From Sphingomonas parva (ex Maeng et al. 2020) (GTDB taxonomy: Bacteria; Pseudomonadota; Alphaproteobacteria; Sphingomonadales; Sphingomonadaceae): 64,000 bases of DNA. Of this stretch, positions 44,710 through 53,847 are shown piece after piece. The notes under the pieces were generated by a model. The model ran no database searches. It was not told the DNA's origin and saw only the letters and a program-made list of their open reading frames with translations. The stretch's first letter is position 1, and every line of letters begins with the position of its first letter. The stretch lies in assembly GCF_004564275.1 (NCBI RefSeq), contig NZ_SPDV01000014.1:62001-126000 (forward strand), read 5' to 3'. The position numbers and the translations under genes were made by a program.

Positions 44710-45872
44710 CGCGCCGTCGCCGCGCCGGTGCCGAGCGCTTCATCGTACAGGGTTTCGAGACGCTCGATCTGCCTGGCGGCGTCGAAGCGCACCCCGGCAA
44801 GCGCCCGCGCCTTGCTCGCCAGCCGCGCCCGCAGCGGCGGATTTCCGAGCAATGCGACGATCGCCGCCGCGAGCGGACCTGGCGTCCGCTCCGGCACGAG
44901 CAGCCCCGTCTCGCCGTCGACGACGCCCTCCGGAATGCCGGAATGGCGACTCGCCACCACCGGGAGGCCGCTGGCTGCGGCTTCGCAGATCACCATCGGC
45001 AGGCCTTCGCTGTCGCCGTCCCGCGCGCGGTGGCTCGGCACCGCGAGAAGCCAGGCGCGGCGCATCCAAGCCGCCACCGCCGCCGGTGCGAGCGCGCCCG
45101 TGAAACAGACCGTTCCGGCGAGTCCCAGGGCGGCGGCGCGCCGCTCGAGCGTCGCGCGCAGCGGCCCCTCCCCAATCACGACCAGCGAGGCGGCCGGCAC
45201 TCGAGCCTTCACCGCGGCGAAAGCATCGAGCAGCACGGCCGTGCCCTTCTTCTCGACCAGCCGGCCGACATGAAGCACCAGCTCGGCCTCGGGCGCGCTG
45301 CCGTCGGCCCGGAAGCGGTCGAGATCGACGCCATTGTAATGGACCAGTGTCCGCGCGGCGGGAAAGCCGGCGGCGAGCGCCTCGGTGCGCAGCGCCTCCG
45401 AGACCGCCAGGAACAGCCGCCCACGCATCGCCAGCTGCCGCTTCAGCAGCGCGTAGCGGATCCAAGACAGACGGCCGGAGAGCAGCATCCGTCCGGGCGA
45501 GCGGCCGATCTCGTAGCCGTGCAGCGTCGTCACCAGCGGCACACCGAGCCGTTCGGCGAGCGGCAGGGCAAGCACGCCGTCGGTGCCGAAATGGGCGTGG
45601 ACGAGGCACGGCCGTTCGGCGGTCAGCCGCGCAGCCATCGCGCCCGCACGGCCGAACAAGGTGAGGCCGAGCCGCTCGCGCAGGCCGAGGGGAACGATCG
45701 CGCCCGCGCCGCCGCCGCGATCGTGCAGGCCGACGAGGACCGGCCGATAGCGGCGCAGCCCGTCGGCATGATCGCGGACGAACGTCTCCGACGCGTTGAA
45801 CAGCGGCGATCGGAAGATCGCGACCGCCGGTCTGTCCTCGCGGGGAACGCCGTCCATCTCTCCCTTGGTCAT
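44700..45872 (-). CDS. Glycosyltransferase, GT4 family (WcaL-like), copy 2
   Basis: A 390-residue GT4 enzyme. Donor domain: VLHVGRLVEKKGTAVLLDAF, VVIGEGPLRATLE, SEGLPMVICEAAASGLPVVAS with EX7E catalytic glutamates. N-terminal HAHFGTDG and TTLHGYEIG fit colanic-acid WcaL-like enzymes. The ATG at 45872 is preferred. It forms an operon with copy 1 and is divergent from the flippase, only 35 bp away, so promoters overlap. Confidence 0.85.
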   Translation of the reverse strand: MTKGEMDGVPREDRPAVAIFRSPLFNASETFVRDHADGLRRYRPVLVGLHDRGGGAGAIVPLGLRERLGLTLFGRAGAMAARLTAERPCLVHAHFGTDGVLALPLAERLGVPLVTTLHGYEIGRSPGRMLLSGRLSWIRYALLKRQLAMRGRLFLAVSEALRTEALAAGFPAARTLVHYNGVDLDRFRADGSAPEAELVLHVGRLVEKKGTAVLLDAFAAVKARVPAASLVVIGEGPLRATLERRAAALGLAGTVCFTGALAPAAVAAWMRRAWLLAVPSHRARDGDSEGLPMVICEAAASGLPVVASRHSGIPEGVVDGETGLLVPERTPGPLAAAIVALLGNPPLRARLASKARALAGVRFDAARQIERLETLYDEALGTGAATARCG

Positions 45873-45907
45873 CGCTCCCCGCGCGCGATACAAGCGAAAC
45901 TTGCGCA

Positions 45908-47407
45908 ATGCGTGGTGAGACACAGCGAAACGAAGGCGGGAGGGTGAACGAAGACAGCGGTCGGCTCATCCTGCACGGCGCCCGGGCCACCGGCTTCGGT
46001 TTTGCCGTCCGGCTCGCCGCGCGTCTCCTGTTCCTGTTCGTCGCCGGCCGCCTCTACGGCGCAGCCGTGTTCGGCAGCTACGCGCTGGCGCTGGCGGCGG
46101 TCGAGCTCGCCGTCAGCGTCGGCAGCCTCGGCACCAAGAAGACGCTCTTCCAGTTGCTCGATCGCCACCGCGGCGGCGCGGCACGGCCGGCCGCCCACGC
46201 CCTGCTCGACTCCGCGCTGCTCGTCCTCGCCGCGAGCCTCGCGCTGGGCGGCGTCATCGCCCTTTTCGCGGCGATGCTTCCGCCGGAGACAATCGCGGCC
46301 GGCACCGCAACCGCCTTGCTGCTGCTCGCGCCGGCGGTGGCCGGCCAGGCGCTGCTCGATCTCTTCCTCGCCGCCACCCGCTGGACCCATGTCATCCGCG
46401 ACGAGATCGTCGCCCGCAGCATCGTCGAGCCCTGGGCGCTGCTCGCCGGCTGCGTCGCCGGCTGGGGGCTCGGCTGGCGAGTCGAGGGGCTGGCATTCGG
46501 CTACGGCTGCGGGACCCTGGCCGCGCTGCTCTATGCGGCGAGCGCCGCGCGGCGGCGGCTCGGCGGATTGCGTCTCCGCACCTACCGCCCCATCCGGCGC
46601 GAGCTCTCGGCCGCCCTGCGCGGCGCCGCCGACAATACCGGCACCGACCTGCTCAACGCCCTCTACCTGCGCGTCGATCTCTACTTGGTCGGCGTGCTGC
46701 TCGGTGAGGCTGCGGCCGGAATCTACAACATGGCCCGCCAGATCGCCGCGCCGCTCCGCCAGATCCGTCAGAGCTTCGACGGCCTGCTCATTCCCCTGGT
46801 CGCGCGCAGCCTTGCCGTGCGCGGCGGCGGCGCCACGAGCGCGGCGCTCGCGTCGGCGACCAGGCTGGTGCTGGTGCTTCAGCTGCCTCTCCTGCTCTTC
46901 CTGTTCACCGCCGGCGGTACCCTGCTCGCCTGGCTCGGCCCGACCTTCACCGGCGGCTATTGGGCGCTGGTCGCGCTCGCCGCGGCCGAGACGATCCAGG
47001 CCGCCTTCAGCATCGGCGATCTTGTGTTCGTCTATCTGCGGCCGCGGCTGGGGCTGGGGCTGACGGCGATCAGCATCGCCCTCGGCATCGCCGCTGCTCT
47101 GCTGCTGATCCCGCAATTCGGCACCGCCGGCGCCGGCCTGGCCGTCCTGCTCGCTTATGGGGTTCGCGCCCTGCTGCGCGGCTGGGCGCTGCGCGCGCGC
47201 TTCGCATTCGCGGTCGGCCGCGCCCATCATGCTGGCCCGGTCGGCGCCGCTGCGCTCGGGGCCGCCGCGAGCCTGGCGCTCGGCTGGGAGCGCGGACCGT
47301 GGTGGCCGACCCTGGCGGCGCTCGCCGTCTATGCGGCGGCGCTGCAAATGTGGATGCATCTGACCGGGCAGCGCCTGGGCCTGACCGGGCTCGCCAGCGA
47401 GGACTAG
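45908..47407 (+). CDS. Polysaccharide/lipid flippase (Wzx/MATE-like)
   Basis: A 499-residue integral membrane protein with 12 to 14 predicted helices and the oligosaccharide flippase (PST) pattern, for example DLLNALYLRVDLYLVGVLLGEAAAGIYNMARQIAAPLRQIRQSFDGLLIPLVAR. It would turn a lipid-linked sugar unit from the cytoplasmic to the periplasmic face. Start 45908 (ATG) or a GTG at 45944. Divergent from the glycosyltransferase pair. Confidence 0.85.
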   Translation: MRGETQRNEGGRVNEDSGRLILHGARATGFGFAVRLAARLLFLFVAGRLYGAAVFGSYALALAAVELAVSVGSLGTKKTLFQLLDRHRGGAARPAAHALLDSALLVLAASLALGGVIALFAAMLPPETIAAGTATALLLLAPAVAGQALLDLFLAATRWTHVIRDEIVARSIVEPWALLAGCVAGWGLGWRVEGLAFGYGCGTLAALLYAASAARRRLGGLRLRTYRPIRRELSAALRGAADNTGTDLLNALYLRVDLYLVGVLLGEAAAGIYNMARQIAAPLRQIRQSFDGLLIPLVARSLAVRGGGATSAALASATRLVLVLQLPLLLFLFTAGGTLLAWLGPTFTGGYWALVALAAAETIQAAFSIGDLVFVYLRPRLGLGLTAISIALGIAAALLLIPQFGTAGAGLAVLLAYGVRALLRGWALRARFAFAVGRAHHAGPVGAAALGAAASLALGWERGPWWPTLAALAVYAAALQMWMHLTGQRLGLTGLASED

Positions 47408-47419
47408 CCAGCCGCCGGT

Positions 47420-48361
47420 TCAGGCGTGCGGCGCGGCGGCCCGCGCCAGCCGATCGAAGCGGCGGGCGAGCGCGCGGTCGCGCCGCGCATGCTGGCGGAC
47501 CGAGAGCACGAGCAGAAGGTTGAGCAGGATCGTCTCGGCGAGGAAGTAGAAAAGCGGGCTTCCCATCGACATGCTGAGGCCGAGGATGATGGTGCGCGGG
47601 TTCGGGCCGACCGCTTTCTCCAGCGCCAGGGAGCGGCGCGAGGCGCGGCGGACCAGCCGCCGCATCCGCGCCAGCCGCCGCGGGTCGGCGGCTGCGGCGT
47701 CCAGCCGCGCTTCGATCCGCGTCGACCACGGGCTCATCAGCTGCGCGAGCCGCAGATAGTCGCGCGCCATCCAGCCGAAGGTGAGGCTGAACCAATTTCC
47801 GCCGCGGAACACGTCGTCACCCGCGGCCTGAGCATGCTTCAGCCACGGCACGCCATAGGCCCACCACAAATAGGTTCGCCGCTGGGTCTCGGCATGGTTG
47901 GTCTGGACGATGTGCGAGGCTCCGGCGGCGGCGGCCAGCCCCCACGCCCAGCCGCCGAGCCGATCGTCGAGCGCGGCCGCCAGCGCGATGTAGAGCACGA
48001 CATGGCCGGCATAGTCGCAGACGCCGTCGACCAGCTCGCCGGTGGCCGAGCTCTTGCCGTTCAGCCGGGCGAGATCGCCGTCGGCGCCGTCGACCACGTG
48101 CCAGAGCGCGTGCAGCGAGAAGCCGACCAGCGCCGACGCCGGCCAGACGAGCGCGGTATAGGCCCAGGCCGCCGCCCAGACCAGCAGCAGGCCAGCGACC
48201 GAAACCGCGTTCGGCGTGACGCCGGTCGGCTGCAGGGCGCGGGCCAGCGCCGCCGCCAGCGGATGGTAGAGATGAAGGTTGAGCCGGTCCTCGAGCTCAC
48301 GCGGCCGCTGGCGGGGCGCCTGCATCCCGGTTTCGGCGGAGGTGGACAGGGAAACGGGCAT
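47420..48361 (-). CDS. CDP-alcohol phosphatidyltransferase
   Basis: A 313-residue enzyme with the complete CDP-alcohol motif: DGADGDLARLNGKSSATG then ELVDGVCD (four aspartates in the exact spacing). Such enzymes join a CDP-activated head group to an alcohol, producing phospholipids such as phosphatidylinositol phosphate, archaetidyl lipids or phosphodiester polyols. The predicted start has GAGAGA upstream. Third gene of a minus-strand operon after the radical SAM and the other CDP-alcohol enzyme. Confidence 0.85.
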   Translation of the reverse strand: MPVSLSTSAETGMQAPRQRPRELEDRLNLHLYHPLAAALARALQPTGVTPNAVSVAGLLLVWAAAWAYTALVWPASALVGFSLHALWHVVDGADGDLARLNGKSSATGELVDGVCDYAGHVVLYIALAAALDDRLGGWAWGLAAAAGASHIVQTNHAETQRRTYLWWAYGVPWLKHAQAAGDDVFRGGNWFSLTFGWMARDYLRLAQLMSPWSTRIEARLDAAAADPRRLARMRRLVRRASRRSLALEKAVGPNPRTIILGLSMSMGSPLFYFLAETILLNLLLVLSVRQHARRDRALARRFDRLARAAAPHA

Positions 48362-48394
48362 TTCGGTCTCTCGCGCCGCGGCTGGAGGAAGCGG

Positions 48395-49510
48395 TCAGCT
48401 CTGCACGCGGCGGAGCGGGGATCCGCGTGCGCGCGGTCGGGCCGAGGCCGGCGCGGCGAGCGCGGCAAGCACGAACAGGATCCAGATCGTCGCCGCCGCA
48501 GCGAAGATCAGCAGCACCGCCATCGGCCGGCCGATCAGGATCAGCACCAGGAACAGCAGAGCGTAGAAGTCGCGGCAGGTGACGATGGTCAGGAAGCGCA
48601 TCAGTCGCGCCGGCGCCGCGCCGGTGCAGCGGCGCCGGTAATGATGCTTGACCAGATCGAAGCTGAACGGCCCGGCGCTGCGCGCCGCCCGCCACGCAAT
48701 CACGGCTAGGCCGCAGGCGAACAGGCCAAGCCCCCACAGGCCGAGGAACACAGCGAGCCGCGCGCCGGCGAGGCCGAGATTGATGGTGACGCCGAGGACG
48801 AACAGCAGGTTGGTGGCCTCGTCGATCAAGCTGTCGAGCAGGGCGCCCGCCTTCGAGGTGCGGAAGGTCGCGCGGGCGATCTCGCCGTCCACCCCGTCGA
48901 ACACGGAGGCCGCGTGGAACAACAGCGCGCCGGCAAGCAGCCCGGCCTCTCCGCCGGCGAGCAGCGCAGCCACCATCAGCAAGGCGAGCAGGGCGGTGCC
49001 GGCGGTGGCGTGGACCGGCCGGATCCACTCCAGGCGCAACAGCCGCGCCGAGATCCACCGCGAGATCGGCCGGTTCAGCGATCGCGAGACCGGTCCATCG
49101 CTCGCCTTGCCGGTGCCGCGGAGGATCTCCGCCGCCGCGCTCGGCGCCGCCAGCCGGAGCGCGCCGGACGCGCCGGTCGTCGCTTTGCCGGCCAGCGCGG
49201 CCGCCGGCACCAGCCACGCTCCGTCGAGCCGCAGGCCCTCCGCCTCCGACACCGCGGGAGCGGTCTGCACGCAGAGCGGCCCGGCGAGGCGCTCGACGTC
49301 GGCGGCCGCCGCCGCATCCAGCGCGCCGCCGCCGCGAAACTCGAGCCGGGCCTCGGCGAAACCAGCCTCCGCCAGCGCCCGGACGATCCGCGCCGCGGCG
49401 GCCACTCCGGCGACCCGCGCATTGGCCTCGGCGGCACCGGCGAAGACGACGGTCGCGATCCGGCCTCGCCGGCAGCCGGTCTCGCCGTCGATGCCATCAG
49501 TCCACGGCAT
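48395..49510 (-). CDS. CDP-alcohol phosphatidyltransferase with unusual N-terminal domain
   Basis: A 371-residue enzyme. The C-terminal half carries DGVDGEIARATFRTSKAG and LLDSLID, a full CDP-alcohol motif. The segment before it (VSRSLNRPISRWISARLLRLEWIRP) resembles bifunctional inositol-phosphate transferases, which have an N-terminal nucleotidyltransferase. Here the N-terminal ~150 residues lack the GGxGTR signature, so the first domain looks reduced or altered. The product may be inositol- or glycerol-phosphate containing; uncertain. ATG at 49510 preferred. Confidence 0.78.
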   Translation of the reverse strand: MPWTDGIDGETGCRRGRIATVVFAGAAEANARVAGVAAAARIVRALAEAGFAEARLEFRGGGALDAAAAADVERLAGPLCVQTAPAVSEAEGLRLDGAWLVPAAALAGKATTGASGALRLAAPSAAAEILRGTGKASDGPVSRSLNRPISRWISARLLRLEWIRPVHATAGTALLALLMVAALLAGGEAGLLAGALLFHAASVFDGVDGEIARATFRTSKAGALLDSLIDEATNLLFVLGVTINLGLAGARLAVFLGLWGLGLFACGLAVIAWRAARSAGPFSFDLVKHHYRRRCTGAAPARLMRFLTIVTCRDFYALLFLVLILIGRPMAVLLIFAAAATIWILFVLAALAAPASARPRARGSPLRRVQS

Positions 49511-49547
49511 GGCAATGGGCGCGAAACGCCCCGGGGCTGAGACGTCC

Positions 49548-51338
49548 TCAGGCTGCGGGTTGGTGCGGTGCGTGGACCGCCTCCATGATCGCGTCCTGCC
49601 TCTGCTTCCTCGCGACGAACGCCTCGCCGCCGGCCGTTTGGTGGAACAGGTCGAGCGTCTCGAGCTCGTCGGGGCTGACCGGCTGGATGGCGATGTCGCT
49701 ATAGGCATAGCGGGCCGGGTCGCTCTCCACCCGGCGCACGATCCGCGCGGCCTTGGCGTACATCCGCCAGTAGCGCCAGGCCTTGGCGGCAGTGCCGAGC
49801 GCGTAGCGCGGGTAGAAGGTCACAGGCGATTCCCGCCGGAAGCCGGGACGGCGCGACTTGCGGCGCTTCCGGCGCAGCACGCCGCCCTCCATCGCATGCA
49901 GGCCCTCGACCTCCCACAGCATCTTGAACTCGTTCATGTATTGGACGGCCTTCTTCGGCCGACCGCCCGGCCGCACCGCGTGGCGCCGCGCCACCGTCTC
50001 CATATGCTCGTCGGCGAACCACAGCCGCCAGCAGTCCGCATAAGCCGCCTCCCACTCGGCGTCGGACATGGTCGGATGATGGCTGACGCGGTGGTGGAGA
50101 TTGTACTTGTTGAGGTCCGGATCCATCCATGCGCCCCGCTCGAGCAGGGTCCTGTGGTCCTCCGAGCCCGGCAGCGGCGTCAGGAAGGCGATCTGCAGCA
50201 CGTCGATCGGCAACTCGCGCTTGATGATGTCGATGTCGCGGAGGATCGATTCCCTCGTGTCGCCGGGGAAGCCGAGAATGTAGCCCGCGAACAGGAACAC
50301 CCCGCGGTCGCGCCACGCCTGCAGCATGTGGCGATAGTCGGTGATCTTGTTCTGGTTCTTCTTCGCGGCGACGAGATTGTCCGGATTGATGTTCTCGAGC
50401 CCGATGAACACCCGCATCGCCCCGGCGCGGGCCGCCTTGTCGATGAAGTTCGGGATCTTGTGGCAGAGAGTGTCGACCTGGATGGTGAGGTTGGCCTTGA
50501 TGCCCTCCTCCTCCCGCAGGCGGATCAGCCGGTCGAAGAACTCCTCCCAGCGGCGGTTGCGGGCGAGATTGTCGTCGGTGATGAAGAACGCCTTGATGCC
50601 CTGAGCGTGGTTCTCGCGCATGATCGCCTCGAGATCGTCGGCGGTGCGGAACCGGCTCTTCCTGCCCTGGACGTTGATGATCGTGCAGAAGCTGCACTGG
50701 AAGGGGCAGCCGCGACCGAGATCGAAGCTCGACCAGCTCTGCGAGTTGCGCCGCAGCGCGTCGCGCGGCAGCACCGGCAGCGGCGCGCCTTCGAGGTCGG
50801 GAAGGTCCTTCAGATAGTTGTAGATCGGCTTGAGCGCGCCGCGCCACGCATCGCGCAGCACCTCGTCGAGCCGGCCTTCCTCGCATTCGCCGGCGAACAG
50901 CGAGCAGCCGATGTCGAGCGCGGCCTGGATCTCGGCCGGGATCGCCTTGAGCATCGCCAGGCAGCCCGAGACGTGGAACCCGCCGATCGCCACCGGCAGG
51001 CCGGCCGCGCGGAACTCGCGCGCGAGGTCGAGCGTGCGGTCGAACTGGTTCGATTGCACCCCGATCAGCCCGATCAGCGCGCGCGCGCCGCGCCTGCGCA
51101 GGTCGCGGATGATCCGCGCCGGCACGATGTGGGTATTGGTCTCGTCGAGCGTGACCAGATTGATCCGAACCTCGGGCCCGAGCACCTGCCGCGCCGCGCA
51201 ATCGCGCGCGATACCGTTCACCGCCGCCAGCGAGTTGGACGGTATCAGGGTCCGCCACCAGACGATGGGATAGCCGTCGTCGTCGTAATGCGACGGCTTG
51301 ATCATCACGAAGTCGAACTCTTCCGGTTCCTTCGTCAT
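49548..51338 (-). CDS. B12-binding-type radical SAM protein, copy B
   Basis: A 596-residue enzyme: N-terminal B12-binding-like domain (about 10-190), radical SAM core with GCPFQCSFC (Cys 211, 215, 218), a middle TIM-barrel segment with LTIQVDTLC and FIGLENINPDNL, and a long C-terminal extension rich in helices (RVSHHPTMSDAEWEAAYADCWRLWF). The extended C terminus recalls HpnJ and tetraether-lipid enzymes, which act on hydrocarbon chains. The gene heads the minus-strand operon with the two CDP-alcohol enzymes. Confidence 0.82.
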   Translation of the reverse strand: MTKEPEEFDFVMIKPSHYDDDGYPIVWWRTLIPSNSLAAVNGIARDCAARQVLGPEVRINLVTLDETNTHIVPARIIRDLRRRGARALIGLIGVQSNQFDRTLDLAREFRAAGLPVAIGGFHVSGCLAMLKAIPAEIQAALDIGCSLFAGECEEGRLDEVLRDAWRGALKPIYNYLKDLPDLEGAPLPVLPRDALRRNSQSWSSFDLGRGCPFQCSFCTIINVQGRKSRFRTADDLEAIMRENHAQGIKAFFITDDNLARNRRWEEFFDRLIRLREEEGIKANLTIQVDTLCHKIPNFIDKAARAGAMRVFIGLENINPDNLVAAKKNQNKITDYRHMLQAWRDRGVFLFAGYILGFPGDTRESILRDIDIIKRELPIDVLQIAFLTPLPGSEDHRTLLERGAWMDPDLNKYNLHHRVSHHPTMSDAEWEAAYADCWRLWFADEHMETVARRHAVRPGGRPKKAVQYMNEFKMLWEVEGLHAMEGGVLRRKRRKSRRPGFRRESPVTFYPRYALGTAAKAWRYWRMYAKAARIVRRVESDPARYAYSDIAIQPVSPDELETLDLFHQTAGGEAFVARKQRQDAIMEAVHAPHQPAA

Positions 51339-51478
51339 GCCCGCATCCTATGCCTCATCCGGCAAGGGCGCCAGCGGAGATGTTCATCTTCGGCCCGGCC
51401 GCGCCTCGGCCTCGTTCGCGCCGTCCTGACGCCGGCGCCCCGTCGTGCTACACCGGGGCGTCTGATCGGGGAACGCGC

Positions 51479-53437
51479 TTGCTCCAGGTCGCGGAGGATC
51501 GACGCGGGGCGGACCATTTCGAGACCGCCTGGCGGCTGGCCGCGGCCGGCTGGATCGGCTGCGCATTGCTCCAGCTCCTCCTCTACCTGCGGCCCTCGCC
51601 GTACGGCGGTCCGTTCCTGCTGCAGTGGAAGACGTTCATCATCCGGCCGCTGGTCTACGAGCTGCTCGCGGTCTGGCTGCTCGCCGGCCCGTTCCTTCTG
51701 CTCTGGCTGCTGCTGCGCGATCGGCCGCTGCGCTCGCCCTGGTGGCGGGCCGGCGACTGGCTGCTCGTGGCGCTGCTCTCCGCCAACCTGCTGATCACCG
51801 CGTTCGACCACGAGCTCTACCGTTTCCTCGGCCTGCGCCTCGGGCCGAACTTCCTCGCGGTCTACGCCGATCCGTCGACGCTCGCCGACGGCCTGTTCCT
51901 CAACATCCTCGTCCGCGACCGGGGCGGACCCTTGCTGTCGCCGCTGATCTGCGTAGCCGCGCCCTTGCTCTATCTGCTCTGGGCCATCCGCCTCGTCCGG
52001 CGCCGGTTGCCTCGGCGTCGCCGGCCGCTCGGATTCGGCGCCGCGATCCTCGTCCTGCCGCTCGCCACCGGCGCGATCGGCTATTCGCTCGCGCACGCCA
52101 AATTCCGCCTGTCGCGTCTCGAGCCGGCGCTCTTCGCGGCAATCCGGGATTTCTCCTGGCGCTACCAGGACGATCGGCTGCCCGGTGATCCGCAGGCGCT
52201 GGCGCGCGCCTGGCAAAGCGAGTGGTTCGCCGGCAGCGAAGACCGGGGCTGGCGCTTCGTCGATCCGGAGCATCCCTTCCTGCGGGTGCCCGAACGCCCC
52301 AGCGTGCCGGCGGCGGCCGACAAGTGGAACGTGATCATCATCCAGCTCGAGGCGGTGCGCGGCGTCGATACCGGCCACCTGCGCCCGGACCGTGCGCCCT
52401 CGGCGACGCCCTATCTCGACTGGCTCGCGGCGCGGCCGGAGACGGCGAGCTGGAGCCGCGGCCTCAGCTTCGGGCCGCCGAGCATCAACGGCCGCTTCGC
52501 CACCCAATGCTCGATCACGCCCTCATCCCGGCGGTTCATCACCAGCCAGACCCGCGCGACCTTCTACTGCCTGCCCGATGCGCTGCGCCGGCAAGGCTAT
52601 CGCGCCGAGATGTTCAGCGCCGGCGACATCGACATGGACAACAGCACGGTCTGGGTGCAGCGCATGTACGACCAGCTCTGGCGCTACCCCGCGCTCGGCC
52701 AGCGCGACCGCGAGATCTTCCGGGAAGCGGCGGCCCGAATCCGCCGGCTCGGCCGCGACGGGCCCTTTCTCGCGACCCTGATCTCGGCCAGCAACCACCA
52801 TCCGTTCCGATCGCTCGAGCCCCGCCTCGACCTCAACCGCGGCGACCGCGCCGACCAGCGCATCCTCAACACCACCCGCTACACCGACGACGTGGTGCGC
52901 GAGCTGATCGAGGGCCTGCGCCGCGAGCCCTGGTTCGGTCGGACGCTGTTCGTGATCAACAGCGATCACGGCTACAATCTGGGCGAGCACGGCGGGCAGG
53001 TCGGCGCCTACAGCCTCTACCACGAATCGACCTGGATCCCGTTCCTGATCGTCGGCAACCACCCGCGCCTGCCCAAGGGGCGCCATGACCGCCTCGCCAG
53101 CCTGCTCGACGTCGCGCCGACGATCGCCGATTTGATCGGCCTCAGGGAAGCCAATCCCTGGCAGGGGCACAGCCTGCTCTCGGCCGCAGCGCAGCGCCGC
53201 CTGCTGTTCGCCTTTCGCGACACGGCGGCAGCCGAGATCCCGGGGTGGAGCGCGGTGAGCGATCCCCAGGACGGACGCCCGCGGCTCTACGCCGGCAGCG
53301 ACTGGCTGGAGAGGCGGGATCTCGCCGCCCGCCAGGGGGGCCTCGCGCGGACCCTGCTCGAGGAGGCCGATCGCCGCCGCCGCTTCAACGATTACATCAT
53401 CCGCCACGGCAAGGTCTGGCCGGCGGCGCGGCGCTGA
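51479..53437 (+). CDS. Membrane-anchored LtaS/sulfatase-family transferase, copy B
   Basis: A 652-residue paralogue of the protein at 37105, with the same N-terminal membrane part (HFETAWRLAAAGWIG against HFVIALRLAASGWLG) and the same metal and nucleophile motifs: IQLEAVRGVD, FGPPSINGRF and NSDHGYNLGEHG. The TTG at 51479 is chosen because it aligns with the start of copy A and follows GGGGAA; further upstream codons lack homology. It probably acts on a similar acceptor, perhaps a different head group. Confidence 0.8.
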   Translation: MLQVAEDRRGADHFETAWRLAAAGWIGCALLQLLLYLRPSPYGGPFLLQWKTFIIRPLVYELLAVWLLAGPFLLLWLLLRDRPLRSPWWRAGDWLLVALLSANLLITAFDHELYRFLGLRLGPNFLAVYADPSTLADGLFLNILVRDRGGPLLSPLICVAAPLLYLLWAIRLVRRRLPRRRRPLGFGAAILVLPLATGAIGYSLAHAKFRLSRLEPALFAAIRDFSWRYQDDRLPGDPQALARAWQSEWFAGSEDRGWRFVDPEHPFLRVPERPSVPAAADKWNVIIIQLEAVRGVDTGHLRPDRAPSATPYLDWLAARPETASWSRGLSFGPPSINGRFATQCSITPSSRRFITSQTRATFYCLPDALRRQGYRAEMFSAGDIDMDNSTVWVQRMYDQLWRYPALGQRDREIFREAAARIRRLGRDGPFLATLISASNHHPFRSLEPRLDLNRGDRADQRILNTTRYTDDVVRELIEGLRREPWFGRTLFVINSDHGYNLGEHGGQVGAYSLYHESTWIPFLIVGNHPRLPKGRHDRLASLLDVAPTIADLIGLREANPWQGHSLLSAAAQRRLLFAFRDTAAAEIPGWSAVSDPQDGRPRLYAGSDWLERRDLAARQGGLARTLLEEADRRRRFNDYIIRHGKVWPAARR

Positions 53438-53443
53438 ACCGGC

Positions 53444-53683
53444 TCAGCCGTCGCTCGGCCGCACCGCGGCGAACGGCACCGCCATGATCGCATTGTCGTT
53501 CTCGTCGGCGATGACGATGCGGTCGCCCGCTTTCCCCGCGTCGCCGGCAAGGATCTCGCGGGCTGCGTCGAGGGCCGCCGCGCGCGCTTCCTCGACGTCG
53601 TTGAAGAACAGCCGCTCGCGGCCGTAGATCCTCTCCCCGTCCTCCAGGTGGAAGTAAAAGCGCGGCATTTCGAAGGAGCGCAT
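53444..53683 (-). CDS. DUF6894 family protein
   Basis: A 79-residue small protein with the DUF6894 opening MPRFYFHLEDGE, the middle EARAAALDAAREIL and the closing DENDNAIMAVPFAAV. Two starts are possible (53683 with GGAG close by, or 53668). Seven bases separate it from the convergent transferase gene. Function unknown. Confidence 0.7.
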   Translation of the reverse strand: MRSFEMPRFYFHLEDGERIYGRERLFFNDVEEARAAALDAAREILAGDAGKAGDRIVIADENDNAIMAVPFAAVRPSDG

Positions 53684-53800
53684 TGCTCCAGATTAGGTTC
53701 CGGTGCGTCGGGTCTCGCCACGACCGTTCGAGCGATCGTTGCCGCGAGTCGCCGAAGCCGCGTTCCGACGCCGGCGCCTTGCGCTCTATTCAGATAGTTG

Positions 53801-53847
53801 AGACCAAGATCGCCTCAGGCTGACTCAGCCTGAGGCGATCTTGGTCT
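53801..53847. repeat. Perfect 23-bp inverted repeat (47-bp palindrome)
   Basis: AGACCAAGATCGCCTCAGGC with TGA (53801-53823) and its exact reverse complement (53825-53847) are parted by one base. It overlaps the last base pair of the S41 peptidase stop on the minus strand. As RNA it makes a long stem with almost no loop. It may end transcription or form a cruciform; a footprint of a mobile element is also possible. Confidence 0.85.
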
